Positions 7,839 through 13,870 of a stretch of DNA of 16,979 nucleotides are shown in pieces. Origin of the DNA: Leptospiraceae bacterium (GTDB taxonomy: Bacteria; Spirochaetota; Leptospiria; Turneriellales; Turneriellaceae); contig JAEUSA010000203.1 of assembly GCA_016788945.1 (NCBI GenBank), positions 1 through 16,979 of the forward strand, given 5' to 3'. The notes under the pieces were generated by a model. The model worked only from the letters and a program-made list of their open reading frames with translations, had not been told where the DNA came from and did no database searches. The position numbers and the translations under genes are program-made. How positions within the stretch are numbered: position 1 is the first letter of the stretch; each line of letters begins with the position of its first letter.

Positions 7839-8447
7839 CTACACACCTTTGAACTTGGAATCATAATCTTTAATCGCCGCAGTGATGACTTCGAGAGCCT
7901 CGTCGCGTTCGTATACTGCGCCGATTTCGACCTTCTGCTTGCGGCCCGGAAAATCTTTATACGTGAGAAAATAGTGACGAATGCGGTCGATGAGTGCCTG
8001 CGGCATTTCTTTCAACGACTGAATATTCGCATAGAGCGGATCATCGGCCATCACCGAAATAATTTTGTCATCGGCCTCTTCGTCGTCGATCAGCCGCAGA
8101 CCGCCAATCGGCCGGGCGCGCACCAGAAAACCGTTGGCGGCAATCGAACGCTCCGTAAAAACACAGATATCGAGCGGGTCACGGTCGCCGCGCACGACTT
8201 TTTTATCGCGCGCAAGCACGCGCACATTTTCGTCGCAATAAGTCTGAGGAATAAAGCCGTAAAGCGTTGGGCACAGCGATGAATATTTCTGCGGCCTGTC
8301 GACCTTCATCAACCCAGAAGCCTTATCGATTTCGTACTTAATCGTGTCCGACGGCACGATTTCAATAAATGCCGTTACAACGTTCGGTGCATCAGGGCCA
8401 ATGGCGACGCCATGCCACGGATGCGCTGTAAAGGGGCTGGCCTGCAT
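7839..8447 (-). CDS. ppa: Inorganic pyrophosphatase, family I
   Basis: 202 residues, cytosolic. It hydrolyses pyrophosphate to two phosphates with Mg2+, pulling biosynthetic reactions forward. The family I pattern is present: E29, K37-Y-E39 in the substrate region, LYGFIPQTYC near 62-71, and the metal-binding D88-R-D90-P-L-D93 motif (DxDxxD). A further acidic cluster occurs at DDEEADDK. Length is nearer the roughly 200-residue bacterial and eukaryote-core forms than the 175-residue E. coli enzyme. No Shine-Dalgarno is visible before the ATG. It lies 57 bp after the SRPBCC gene and 33 bp before the ABC-F gene, so a three-gene transcript is possible. Confidence 0.93.
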   Translation of the reverse strand: MQASPFTAHPWHGVAIGPDAPNVVTAFIEIVPSDTIKYEIDKASGLMKVDRPQKYSSLCPTLYGFIPQTYCDENVRVLARDKKVVRGDRDPLDICVFTERSIAANGFLVRARPIGGLRLIDDEEADDKIISVMADDPLYANIQSLKEMPQALIDRIRHYFLTYKDFPGRKQKVEIGAVYERDEALEVITAAIKDYDSKFKGV

Positions 8448-8504
8448 AAGGCACGACCGGCAGTTTAGACAGCGCGTAAAGCAGTGTATGTGTCGCTGAC
8501 CGGG

Positions 8505-9047
8505 TTACTTCTTTTCGAGTATCGTTTTCAGCGTCGCGAGGCCATCGGAAAAAGCCTGACCGATCATCTTCTCGGGATCAAAGAACAGCAGCATGATGTT
8601 GAGCGGATAAGGAGTTTTGGCGTGGAAACCCCAGATAACTTTTGCTTTGCCGTCACCCGCAGCCTCAACTTTCATGAATGCGTCATTCGTCGCTTTCATC
8701 GGGCGCAGAAAACGCAGCTCATAGTCGATGCGCTCGCCGGCTAATACCTTCTTAATTTCTTGTTCTCCGGCCCCGACCTGATTTTGCTGGCTATCCCAAG
8801 CGGAGATGAAGCCCGCCTGGCCATCGGTGCCGGTATAAGTTTTCTTCATATTCTTGTCCGCTTGCGCCCAGACACTGTAGTTATCTTGATTTTTGAGCAA
8901 CACCACGTAGGCGAAAACATCCGCCTTGTTACGGTTAATGGTTACCTCGCGCACAACGGTATACTCGCTTCTGACAAACAGGGGAATAACAAGAACAAGC
9001 GCGACCAGAGCACCGAGAAAAATACCTATACGTTTCAAAAACTTCAT
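8505..9047 (-). CDS. SRPBCC (START-like) family protein with N-terminal membrane anchor
   Basis: 180 residues. One hydrophobic helix (about 7-27, IGIFLGALVALVLVIPLFV) follows a basic start, so the domain is probably tethered to the membrane. The rest has the SRPBCC layout: VVREVTINRNKADVFAYVVL opens the domain, NYSVWAQADKNMKKTYTG follows, and a final helix contains AFSDGLATLKTILEKK. This fold encloses a hydrophobic pocket for lipids, polyketides or aromatic compounds. The ligand is unknown. A G-rich stretch upstream of the ATG may serve as ribosome binding site. It is first in a possible operon with ppa and the ABC-F gene, although the functional link is not obvious. Confidence 0.82.
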   Translation of the reverse strand: MKFLKRIGIFLGALVALVLVIPLFVRSEYTVVREVTINRNKADVFAYVVLLKNQDNYSVWAQADKNMKKTYTGTDGQAGFISAWDSQQNQVGAGEQEIKKVLAGERIDYELRFLRPMKATNDAFMKVEAAGDGKAKVIWGFHAKTPYPLNIMLLFFDPEKMIGQAFSDGLATLKTILEKK

Positions 9048-9073
9048 GATACCCCCCGCCTGACAGCTGTGTC

Positions 9074-9123
9074 ATAAAAACATCTGCTCACATCGAATGT
9101 AAAGCGCATTTATACTGTTGACA
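9074..9123. promoter_or_regulatory. Divergent promoter region between the SRPBCC and STAS genes
   Basis: Minus strand: TTTACA (complement of 9098-9103), an 18-base spacer, and TTTTAT (complement of 9074-9079) as a weak promoter for the SRPBCC gene. Plus strand: TATACT at 9111-9116 is a good -10 (5 of 6), with CTCACA at 9087-9092 as -35 after 18 bases. Alternatively TTGACA at 9118-9123 pairs with TATGCT at 9139-9144, but the spacer is only 15 bases. These are matches by eye to sigma-70 consensus. Confidence 0.4.
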
Positions 9124-9155
9124 ACTCGCCTCGCTGCGTATGCTGGTCATCGCAC

Positions 9156-9485
9156 ATGATTGAAATCGAGCGCCATAACGGCGCGGTAGTAATCCGCGTG
9201 GTAGAAGCCCAGCTGCAAATGTATGTGATTCCACAATTCAAGACCGCGGTGAAGCAGGCGATCGAAGACAAACCCAAAATCGTGGTTTTCGACATGGGGC
9301 CCGTCGACCACGTCGATTCATCGGCGATGGGCGCACTATTCCACTTTCAGAAAATTGTGCGCGAATACGGCGGCCGCATCGCGCTGGCAAATGTTACCAA
9401 TAAGGTGATGCAGGTTTTTAAGATTACAAAATCTGACACCAACCTCGAGATCTACGACACTGTCGAACTGGCGCTCAAAGCCTGA
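9156..9485 (+). CDS. STAS domain protein, anti-sigma factor antagonist-like
   Basis: 109 residues, a single STAS domain. The usual pattern is visible: an initial beta-hairpin (IEIERHNGAVVIRVVEAQL), IPQFKTAVKQAIEDKP, a KIVVFDMGPVDHVDSSAMGA segment carrying the phosphorylatable D54-S55-S56, and LANVTNKVMQVFKITK near the end. Such proteins are switched by an RsbW/SpoIIAB-type kinase and a PP2C phosphatase, releasing a sigma factor or another target. No kinase, phosphatase or sigma gene lies in the window, so the partner is elsewhere. In spirochaetes such proteins may also act in signalling networks without a sigma factor. No good Shine-Dalgarno precedes ATG 9156. It converges with the monooxygenase gene, 2 bp away. 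Confidence 0.88.
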   Translation: MIEIERHNGAVVIRVVEAQLQMYVIPQFKTAVKQAIEDKPKIVVFDMGPVDHVDSSAMGALFHFQKIVREYGGRIALANVTNKVMQVFKITKSDTNLEIYDTVELALKA

Positions 9486-9487
9486 AG

Positions 9488-10939
9488 TCAGGCGAATTCG
9501 AGCGCGTCGTCGACAATGGGCGACAGCTTGAGCATGGCGCTATCTGAAATATAATCATTCGACACTTTCCAAACTCCATGCGTACCCTGACGCGGCAGTT
9601 TGTTGGCCGCGCGGCGTATGTAACCCGAACTCAAACCGCCCATCACCGTATCGCTTGTTTTCACGTCTTCTTTCGCGCGCGCGACAACGGTGCGCAGGTG
9701 GTTTTTGTCCATATGCTTCAACAGTCGGCAGATATACTCGCAGGCAATGTCAACCTTGAGCGTCCAAGAGGCATTGGTATACCCGAATACGATCGCGGCA
9801 TTGGGTACGCCTTCGACCAGCACGGCTTTGTAAGTCACGCGTTCGGGCACGGGCACTTTCGCCCCGTCGACTTCAACCTCGACACCACCCATGAGCTCGA
9901 CATTGAGGCCCGTCGCCGTGACGATGATGTCTGCTTCGAGTTCTTTGCCCGATTTGAGCTTGATACCTTTGTCGGTGAAGGTTTCAATCTGGTCTGTGAC
10001 AACGGATGCCTTGCCGGATTTCAAAGTGTGAAACAGATCGCCATCGGGCACAACACACAACCGTTCATCCCACGGATTATATTTCGGTGAAAAATGTTTG
10101 ATGTCGACCGCATCACCCAACTGACGCTTCGCGCCGCCAAGAATCAACCGGCGAATTGCATCGGGCCGTGCCTTAGCGAGCATGAAGATCAGCCGCTGCA
10201 GCGCGACGTTTCGCAGCCGTGCCATCTGGTAAACCCATGATTTGGGCAAAAACCGGCGCAGCGTTTCTGAGAGTGTGTCATTCGAGGGAATCGAAACAAT
10301 GTAGGTCGGCGAGCGCTGCAACATGGTGATATGTGCCGTCTTCGGCGCCATCGCCGGTATCAGTGTAACGGCTGTAGCACCGCTGCCGATTACCACGACT
10401 TTTTTTCCGGTGTAATCAAGGTTCTCAGGCCACTTTTGTGGGTGGATAATCTGTCCCTGGAAATTCTTTTCGCCGGGAAATTCAGGCCTGTAACCCTGAT
10501 CATAGTTGTAGTACCCCGTGCAGGCGATGACAAAATTGGCGGCATAAGTACTTTTCTCCCCGCTCTTCTCGTTCAAGGCTTCAATCGTCCATTGCGATGT
10601 CTGGCTTGAAAATTTCGTGCTGGTTACCTTTGTACCAAAGCGTATGTGGCGCAATACATCATATTCACGCGCGGTATCTTCGACGTACTTTTTTATTGAG
10701 GGTCCGTCAGAGAGTACCCTGGTCTCAGTCCACGGGCGAAAACTGAAACCAAACGTATTCATGTCAGAATCTGAGCGAATGCCCGGGTAACGAAAAAGAT
10801 CCCACGTGCCGCCGATGGCGTCGCGACGTTCCAGAATGGCAAACGATTTGCCCGGCAGCTCACGCTTCAGGTGGCAGGCCGCACCAATGCCCGAAATGCC
10901 GGCACCGATAATGAGGACATCATACTTTTCTGCGTTCAT
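9488..10939 (-). CDS. ethA: EthA-like FAD-containing Baeyer-Villiger monooxygenase
   Basis: 483 residues. FAD-binding GAGISG (12-17), GGTWDLFRYPGIRSDSDM (43-60), the type I Baeyer-Villiger fingerprint FQGQIIHPQKWP (160-171, FxGxxxHxxxWP) and the NADPH Rossmann motif GSGATA (185-190) all appear in order. Length and sequence track Mycobacterium EthA (about 489 residues) closely throughout, for example CTGYYNYDQGY and MLQRSPTYIVS. These enzymes insert oxygen next to a ketone or oxidise thioamide and sulfide groups using NADPH and O2. The natural substrate of EthA is thought to be lipid-like, but is not settled. A strong ribosome binding site (AAGGAAGG, complement of 10941-10951) precedes the ATG. 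The name reflects similarity only; ethionamide activation is not implied. Confidence 0.9.
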   Translation of the reverse strand: MNAEKYDVLIIGAGISGIGAACHLKRELPGKSFAILERRDAIGGTWDLFRYPGIRSDSDMNTFGFSFRPWTETRVLSDGPSIKKYVEDTAREYDVLRHIRFGTKVTSTKFSSQTSQWTIEALNEKSGEKSTYAANFVIACTGYYNYDQGYRPEFPGEKNFQGQIIHPQKWPENLDYTGKKVVVIGSGATAVTLIPAMAPKTAHITMLQRSPTYIVSIPSNDTLSETLRRFLPKSWVYQMARLRNVALQRLIFMLAKARPDAIRRLILGGAKRQLGDAVDIKHFSPKYNPWDERLCVVPDGDLFHTLKSGKASVVTDQIETFTDKGIKLKSGKELEADIIVTATGLNVELMGGVEVEVDGAKVPVPERVTYKAVLVEGVPNAAIVFGYTNASWTLKVDIACEYICRLLKHMDKNHLRTVVARAKEDVKTSDTVMGGLSSGYIRRAANKLPRQGTHGVWKVSNDYISDSAMLKLSPIVDDALEFA

Positions 10940-11042
10940 ATTCCCTTCCTTGTGATTTCCGGGTGGCTGATTTTCTGCGCAATGCGCACAAAACCGACTA
11001 CTTCGGAAACAACTCTAAAGATAGTGCGACGCAAAATTAAAA

Positions 11043-11069
11043 CTGAACAAATCGTCAAGTTTTGTTCAG
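11043..11069. promoter_or_regulatory. Perfect 9-bp inverted repeat upstream of the monooxygenase gene, probable operator
   Basis: CTGAACAAA (11043-11051) and TTTGTTCAG (11061-11069) are exact reverse complements separated by 9 bases. The spacer holds TTGACG on the minus strand (complement of 11053-11058), a good -35 box for the monooxygenase gene, so a protein bound here would cover the promoter. The corresponding -10 (TTTGCG) is poor. TetR-family regulators commonly bind such sites next to ethA-like genes; no such regulator gene is in the window. Confidence 0.45.
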
Positions 11070-11201
11070 GGGCTGAGTCCTATGTCACGACAGTTGCAGC
11101 AAAGTATCAATTCTTCTGAGAAAGCAGATGCCGGGTTTCGCTGCACAGGCGACCTGCGACGCAGCCCCTGCAATTTCCGGACCCTGTGCGGGCGACCGAA
11201 G

Positions 11202-11232
11202 AAAAACGGCTCCCGCGCGATACGCAGGAGCC
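11202..11232 (-). terminator. Rho-independent terminator of the CFA-like methyltransferase gene
   Basis: On the minus strand, GGCTCC pairs with GGAGCC (complements of 11227-11232 and 11208-11213), with an inner GCG/CGC extension. The stem is followed by GTTTTTCTTC (complement of 11207-11198). It begins 12 bases after the TAA of the methyltransferase gene. Stem, T-run and position all fit intrinsic termination, which would separate this gene from the monooxygenase downstream. Confidence 0.82.
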
Positions 11233-11243
11233 ATCGGATCAGC

Positions 11244-12389
11244 TTATTTTTTCCAGAGCTTTTGTTCGTGCACCAGCGCGGGTTTGCCGATGAACTGTTT
11301 GCGATCGAAACCAGGGCGGTTCTTATGCGCCACTATCTGGTAACAGGTTGCATGCCCTTCGGCTGCTATTTGTGTCGACCACGCCAGAAATGCATCCCAC
11401 AATCTGAACCAGTATTCATTGTACGCAGCAAGAATGTGTTTTTTATTCTTCAACCAGTTCTGGTGCCATTGGTTCAGTGTCTGAGAATAGTGGATTCCAA
11501 TCGTTTCGACGCTTCTTACCTCGAAACCGGCGTTTTCCAGTTTTTTGACATACCATTTCAGGGGCATACTCGCGTCTGCTCCCGGAAAGATATATTTATT
11601 CATGAACAATCCCCAAACGAGACTTTCCATATTCCACAAACCCGATTTGAGACCCGCGACCTGCTGATAGTAGATGCCGTCATCATCGAGCAGATTGTAG
11701 ATCTGCTTCATGAACTTTGAGAAGTTTTTGACACCCACATGTTCGGCCATTTCAACGCAGGTAATTTTGTCGAATTTCTGCTTGGGAATATCGCGGTAAT
11801 CGATCTTAAGCACATCGACTTTACCTTCAAGCTTTTGCTTTTTGATTTGTTCAGAGATGTACTGGTAACCTTGCTCAGCGATGGTGACACCTGTGACGCG
11901 CGCACCGTATTTTTTGGCAGAGTTGTACAGTAAGGTACCCCAACCGCAGCCGATGTCGAGCATCTTATCACCTTTCTTGAGGTTGATCTTTTCGGCAATG
12001 AGATCAATCTTATTCTGCTGAGCCTGTTCGAGAGTTTCTTTGCCCGTTTTGTAGATGCCGCTGGTGTACACCATGTACGGCCCTAAGAACCAGTTAAAGA
12101 AGTCGTTACCGATGTCGTAGTGGTCTTGCGCGATGCGCGTATCTTGCGCTTTCGAGTGGATGATTACCTGCGGAAGAAATTTTGTCAGCACGAAGCGGTA
12201 ATGCGACGAGACGAATTTGAAATCAAAAATCTCGTGTTTATGCTTGAGCAGTTCGGCGAACGTCGAGACCTTCAGATCGATGTCACCGGCAATGTAATCT
12301 TCGACCACACGCGTGATCGGAACTTTTTTCTTCGCATAACGTTTTTTTAGGCGATCTGTTTTTACCGCCACAAAGTCAGATATTTTCAT
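11244..12389 (-). CDS. CFA-synthase superfamily SAM methyltransferase, resembling fungal sphingolipid C9-methyltransferase
   Basis: 381 residues. It has DHYDIGNDFFNWFLG (89-103), the SAM-binding motif LDIGCGWG (144-151), EMAEHVGV (213-220) and a C-terminal half with FMNKYIFPGADASMPL and GIHYSQTLNQW. The superfamily transfers a methyl or methylene group from SAM to an acyl double bond. Bacterial CFA synthases usually read EMFEHVG and a FPGG-type loop. The EMAEHVG, WGLFMNKYIFPGADAS and GIHYS segments here instead follow the fungal enzymes that C9-methylate the sphingoid base of glucosylceramide. No membrane helix is seen, unlike the fungal forms. AAGGA (complement of 12396-12400) is the ribosome binding site. 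The product could equally be a cyclopropane or methyl-branched fatty acid. Confidence 0.85.
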   Translation of the reverse strand: MKISDFVAVKTDRLKKRYAKKKVPITRVVEDYIAGDIDLKVSTFAELLKHKHEIFDFKFVSSHYRFVLTKFLPQVIIHSKAQDTRIAQDHYDIGNDFFNWFLGPYMVYTSGIYKTGKETLEQAQQNKIDLIAEKINLKKGDKMLDIGCGWGTLLYNSAKKYGARVTGVTIAEQGYQYISEQIKKQKLEGKVDVLKIDYRDIPKQKFDKITCVEMAEHVGVKNFSKFMKQIYNLLDDDGIYYQQVAGLKSGLWNMESLVWGLFMNKYIFPGADASMPLKWYVKKLENAGFEVRSVETIGIHYSQTLNQWHQNWLKNKKHILAAYNEYWFRLWDAFLAWSTQIAAEGHATCYQIVAHKNRPGFDRKQFIGKPALVHEQKLWKK

Positions 12390-12414
12390 AAATTTTCCTT
12401 AAATTGTTTTGCTT

Positions 12415-12460
12415 ACCATCTTTTTGTCTAACGCTGTTAGTTAAACAAAGATAAGATGGT
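12415..12460 (-). promoter_or_regulatory. Imperfect hairpin in the leader of the CFA-like gene
   Basis: ACCATCTT (12415-12422) pairs exactly with AAGATGGT (12453-12460). Inside, TTTGT pairs with ACAAA, and CTAAC-GCT-GTTAG (12428-12440) closes the tip, with a 3-base bulge between. There is no T-run, so it is not an obvious terminator. The inner 13-bp palindrome could also be a protein binding site on DNA. It ends 25 bases upstream of the ATG of the methyltransferase gene. Confidence 0.45.
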
Positions 12461-12462
12461 CA

Positions 12463-12499
12463 TACTCTGATCAGTAAGTGAAACGTACTGACCAGAGTA
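12463..12499 (-). terminator. 14-bp hairpin just after the RNA-binding protein gene
   Basis: TACTCTGATCAGTA (12463-12476) and TACTGACCAGAGTA (12486-12499) pair over 14 positions with a single T/C difference that becomes a G-U pair in one RNA strand. The loop is 9 bases. On the minus strand it starts about 10 bases after the stop of the RRM gene. The following bases are not T-rich, so it could be a weak or Rho-assisted terminator, or a 3' stabilising structure in a transcript that continues into the methyltransferase gene. Confidence 0.6.
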
Positions 12500-12509
12500 A
12501 TTCTGCTTT

Positions 12510-12800
12510 TCAATACCGGCGCTGACCGCCGCGATTGCCTGAAAAACCACCGCGATCTTCACGCGGGCGGGCTTCGTTTACAACCATCGCACGCTCGTTG
12601 AGTTCTGTACCGTTGAGTTGCGAGATTGCCTTGATGGCAGCCGACTTGTTTTCCATTTCGACAAATGCAAAGCCTTTGGCTTTACCCGTATCACGGTCAG
12701 TGATCAGCTTGGCTGATGTCACTTCGCCGAATTCTGAAAAAGTTTTCACCAGGTCCTGTTCCGAAACGGAATAGGCGAGGTTTCCTACATAGATGTTCAT
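12510..12800 (-). CDS. RRM-domain RNA-binding protein (cyanobacterial Rbp-like)
   Basis: 96 residues: one RNA recognition motif followed by a short glycine/arginine tail. RNP2 is IYVGNL (3-8) and RNP1 is KGFAFVEM (42-49), with aromatic residues in the usual RNA-contact places. The tail (RGGFSGNRGGQRRY) is of the RGG type. Small RRM proteins of this kind occur in cyanobacteria, spirochaetes and other bacteria, and several are induced by cold. AGGAG lies 11 bases before the ATG. The gene has a good promoter about 120 bases upstream, leaving a long leader. It precedes the CFA-like methyltransferase gene on the same strand by 120 bp. Confidence 0.93.
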   Translation of the reverse strand: MNIYVGNLAYSVSEQDLVKTFSEFGEVTSAKLITDRDTGKAKGFAFVEMENKSAAIKAISQLNGTELNERAMVVNEARPREDRGGFSGNRGGQRRY

Positions 12801-12918
12801 TTAAATATTTTCTCCTAGAAAGTTTATTAAACCTGATTAGAAATGAGTGGAAAGGTAGCTAAACTTAGGACTAAGAGAAACTAAAGATCGTTGTCATTCA
12901 AAATACTTGGTTCATCTA

Positions 12919-12947
12919 ATTAAAGCCCGTAAGCAGCAGGCTGTAAA
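12919..12947 (-). promoter_or_regulatory. Sigma-70-type promoter of the RRM protein gene
   Basis: On the minus strand TTTACA (complement of 12942-12947) and TTTAAT (complement of 12919-12924) each match the consensus at 5 of 6 positions, separated by exactly 17 bases. Transcription would start near 12912 and leave an untranslated leader of about 110 bases, as in many cold-shock genes. It is divergent from the MoxR gene. Confidence 0.62.
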
Positions 12948-13046
12948 GCACTATTCGCGATGATCTGGGACATCACAACGGATACGCAGCCAAAACCCGG
13001 GTGCGTCCTTTGGCTTTGCGGCTTATCCGACGACATAAACTCACCC

Positions 13047-13745
13047 ATGCAATTCACCGGCACGGCAAAGTATTATGTTTCACCTGAGCTGGCGCAGATC
13101 GTCGATATGGCTCTCGCGCTGGAAAAACCCCTGCTGTTGACCGGCGAACCCGGCACCGGCAAAACCCAGCTTGCGTTTGCGATTGCCGAATCACTCGGCC
13201 TTGGTATGGAAATTCTGCGTGCGAAATCGACCTTCCGCGGTGAAGAGGCCTGCTACACACAAGATACCGTACTGCGTCTCAACGATTCACGCTTCCCAGA
13301 TGCGGCGTCGGGCCGCAATGTGCAGAATTTTTACGACTACATTATTTGGGGGCCAATCGGTCGCGCCTTTCGCGCCACCGAACGTAAAGTGCTGCTGCTT
13401 GATGAAATCGATAAAACCGAATCTGACGTGCAGGATAACCTGCTCGATGTGCTCGAAGATTCGGAGTTCACGATCCGCGAGACCAACAGCATCATTAAAG
13501 CGGTACATCCGCCGGTGATCATTATCACCTCCAACGCGAAACGCGAACTTTCAGACCCATTCTTACGCCGCTGCTTTTGCCACCACATCAGCTTTCCCGC
13601 CATCGACGAAATGCGCGAAATTCTGCGGCTACACTTTCCCGATTTTTCGGGCCCGGTGGTCGATACGGCGCTAAGGGTATTCTATGAACTGCGCGCACGC
13701 GGCTTTGAAAAGCACCTGCAACCAGCGAACTTATCCAGTGGCTGA
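13047..13745 (+). CDS. MoxR-family AAA+ ATPase, C-terminus lost through a frameshift
   Basis: The frame is open from ATG 12960, but family similarity starts at ATG 13047 (MQFTGTAKYYVSPEL), which I prefer. Neither start has a Shine-Dalgarno. Walker A GEPGTGKT (33-40), Walker B VLLLDEIDK, the sensor segment PPVIIITSNAKRELSDPFLRRC and the HHISFP strand are intact. MoxR ATPases work as chaperone-like machines with VWA proteins, one of which is encoded next. The frame ends at 13743-13745 with the odd tail HLQPANLSSG. Reading one base back at the AAAA run (13708-13711) instead gives KAPATSELIQWLSAIR and continues to TGA 13868-13870. The normal protein would therefore be about 274 residues, and this ORF is its first 222 residues plus an aberrant end. 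See the tail entry. Confidence 0.85.
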   Translation: MQFTGTAKYYVSPELAQIVDMALALEKPLLLTGEPGTGKTQLAFAIAESLGLGMEILRAKSTFRGEEACYTQDTVLRLNDSRFPDAASGRNVQNFYDYIIWGPIGRAFRATERKVLLLDEIDKTESDVQDNLLDVLEDSEFTIRETNSIIKAVHPPVIIITSNAKRELSDPFLRRCFCHHISFPAIDEMREILRLHFPDFSGPVVDTALRVFYELRARGFEKHLQPANLSSG

Positions 13746-13870
13746 GCGCAATACGACACAAAAATCTGTCGGCAGAAGATATCGAAAAGATACCCTTGTC
13801 GGGTATTCTATTAAAACGCACAGCCGATATTCTGGAGTTCAGGGGCTCGCAGCGGGGTGCAAATAGCTGA
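13709..13870 (+). pseudogene. Out-of-frame C-terminal remnant of the MoxR ATPase
   Basis: In the frame starting with AAA at 13709, the translation begins KAPATSELIQWLSAIR and later contains LSAEDIEKIPLSGILLKR. These match the C-terminal helical segment expected for this MoxR subfamily (KKPSTSELIDWL and an LLKR region). The stop TGA (13868-13870) overlaps the ATG of the VWA gene by one base, exactly as expected for a coupled pair. The segment has no start of its own. A single missing A in the AAAA run at 13708-13711 explains the break. Sequence error, recent mutation or ribosomal slippage cannot be told apart here. Confidence 0.82.

Larger units (their letters stand above)
10940..11243. other. 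304-bp intergenic region between the monooxygenase and CFA-like genes
   Basis: No plausible coding region. It contains the monooxygenase leader with its ribosome binding site, a TGCGCA-A-TGCGCA palindrome (10976-10988), the larger palindrome at 11043-11069 and the terminator of the CFA-like gene near 11202-11232. The stretch 11075-11200 is not explained; I saw no structure strong enough to call an RNA gene. Confidence 0.6.

Noticed and set aside
7834..7846. GTGTG-CTA-CACAC palindrome at the end of ppa
   Set aside because: Only a 5-bp stem overlapping the ppa stop codon, with no T-run; likely chance.
9578..10090. Plus-strand open frame of 170 codons
   Set aside because: Antisense to the EthA-like gene, whose motifs are continuous through this region; Arg, His and Cys content is typical of a shadow frame.
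11082..11720. Plus-strand open frame of 212 codons
   Set aside because: It runs antisense through the 3' half of the CFA-like gene and its terminator. The translation shows no family motifs, and the opposite strand carries a clear enzyme.
12960..13046. 29-residue N-terminal extension of the MoxR ATPase from ATG 12960
   Set aside because: It has no Shine-Dalgarno and no resemblance to the family, which starts at the MQFTGT segment encoded from 13047.
13684..13866. 60-codon open frame between MoxR and VWA genes
   Set aside because: It is in the third frame. The frame giving KAPATSELIQWL is the one that matches the MoxR family, so this is a shadow.
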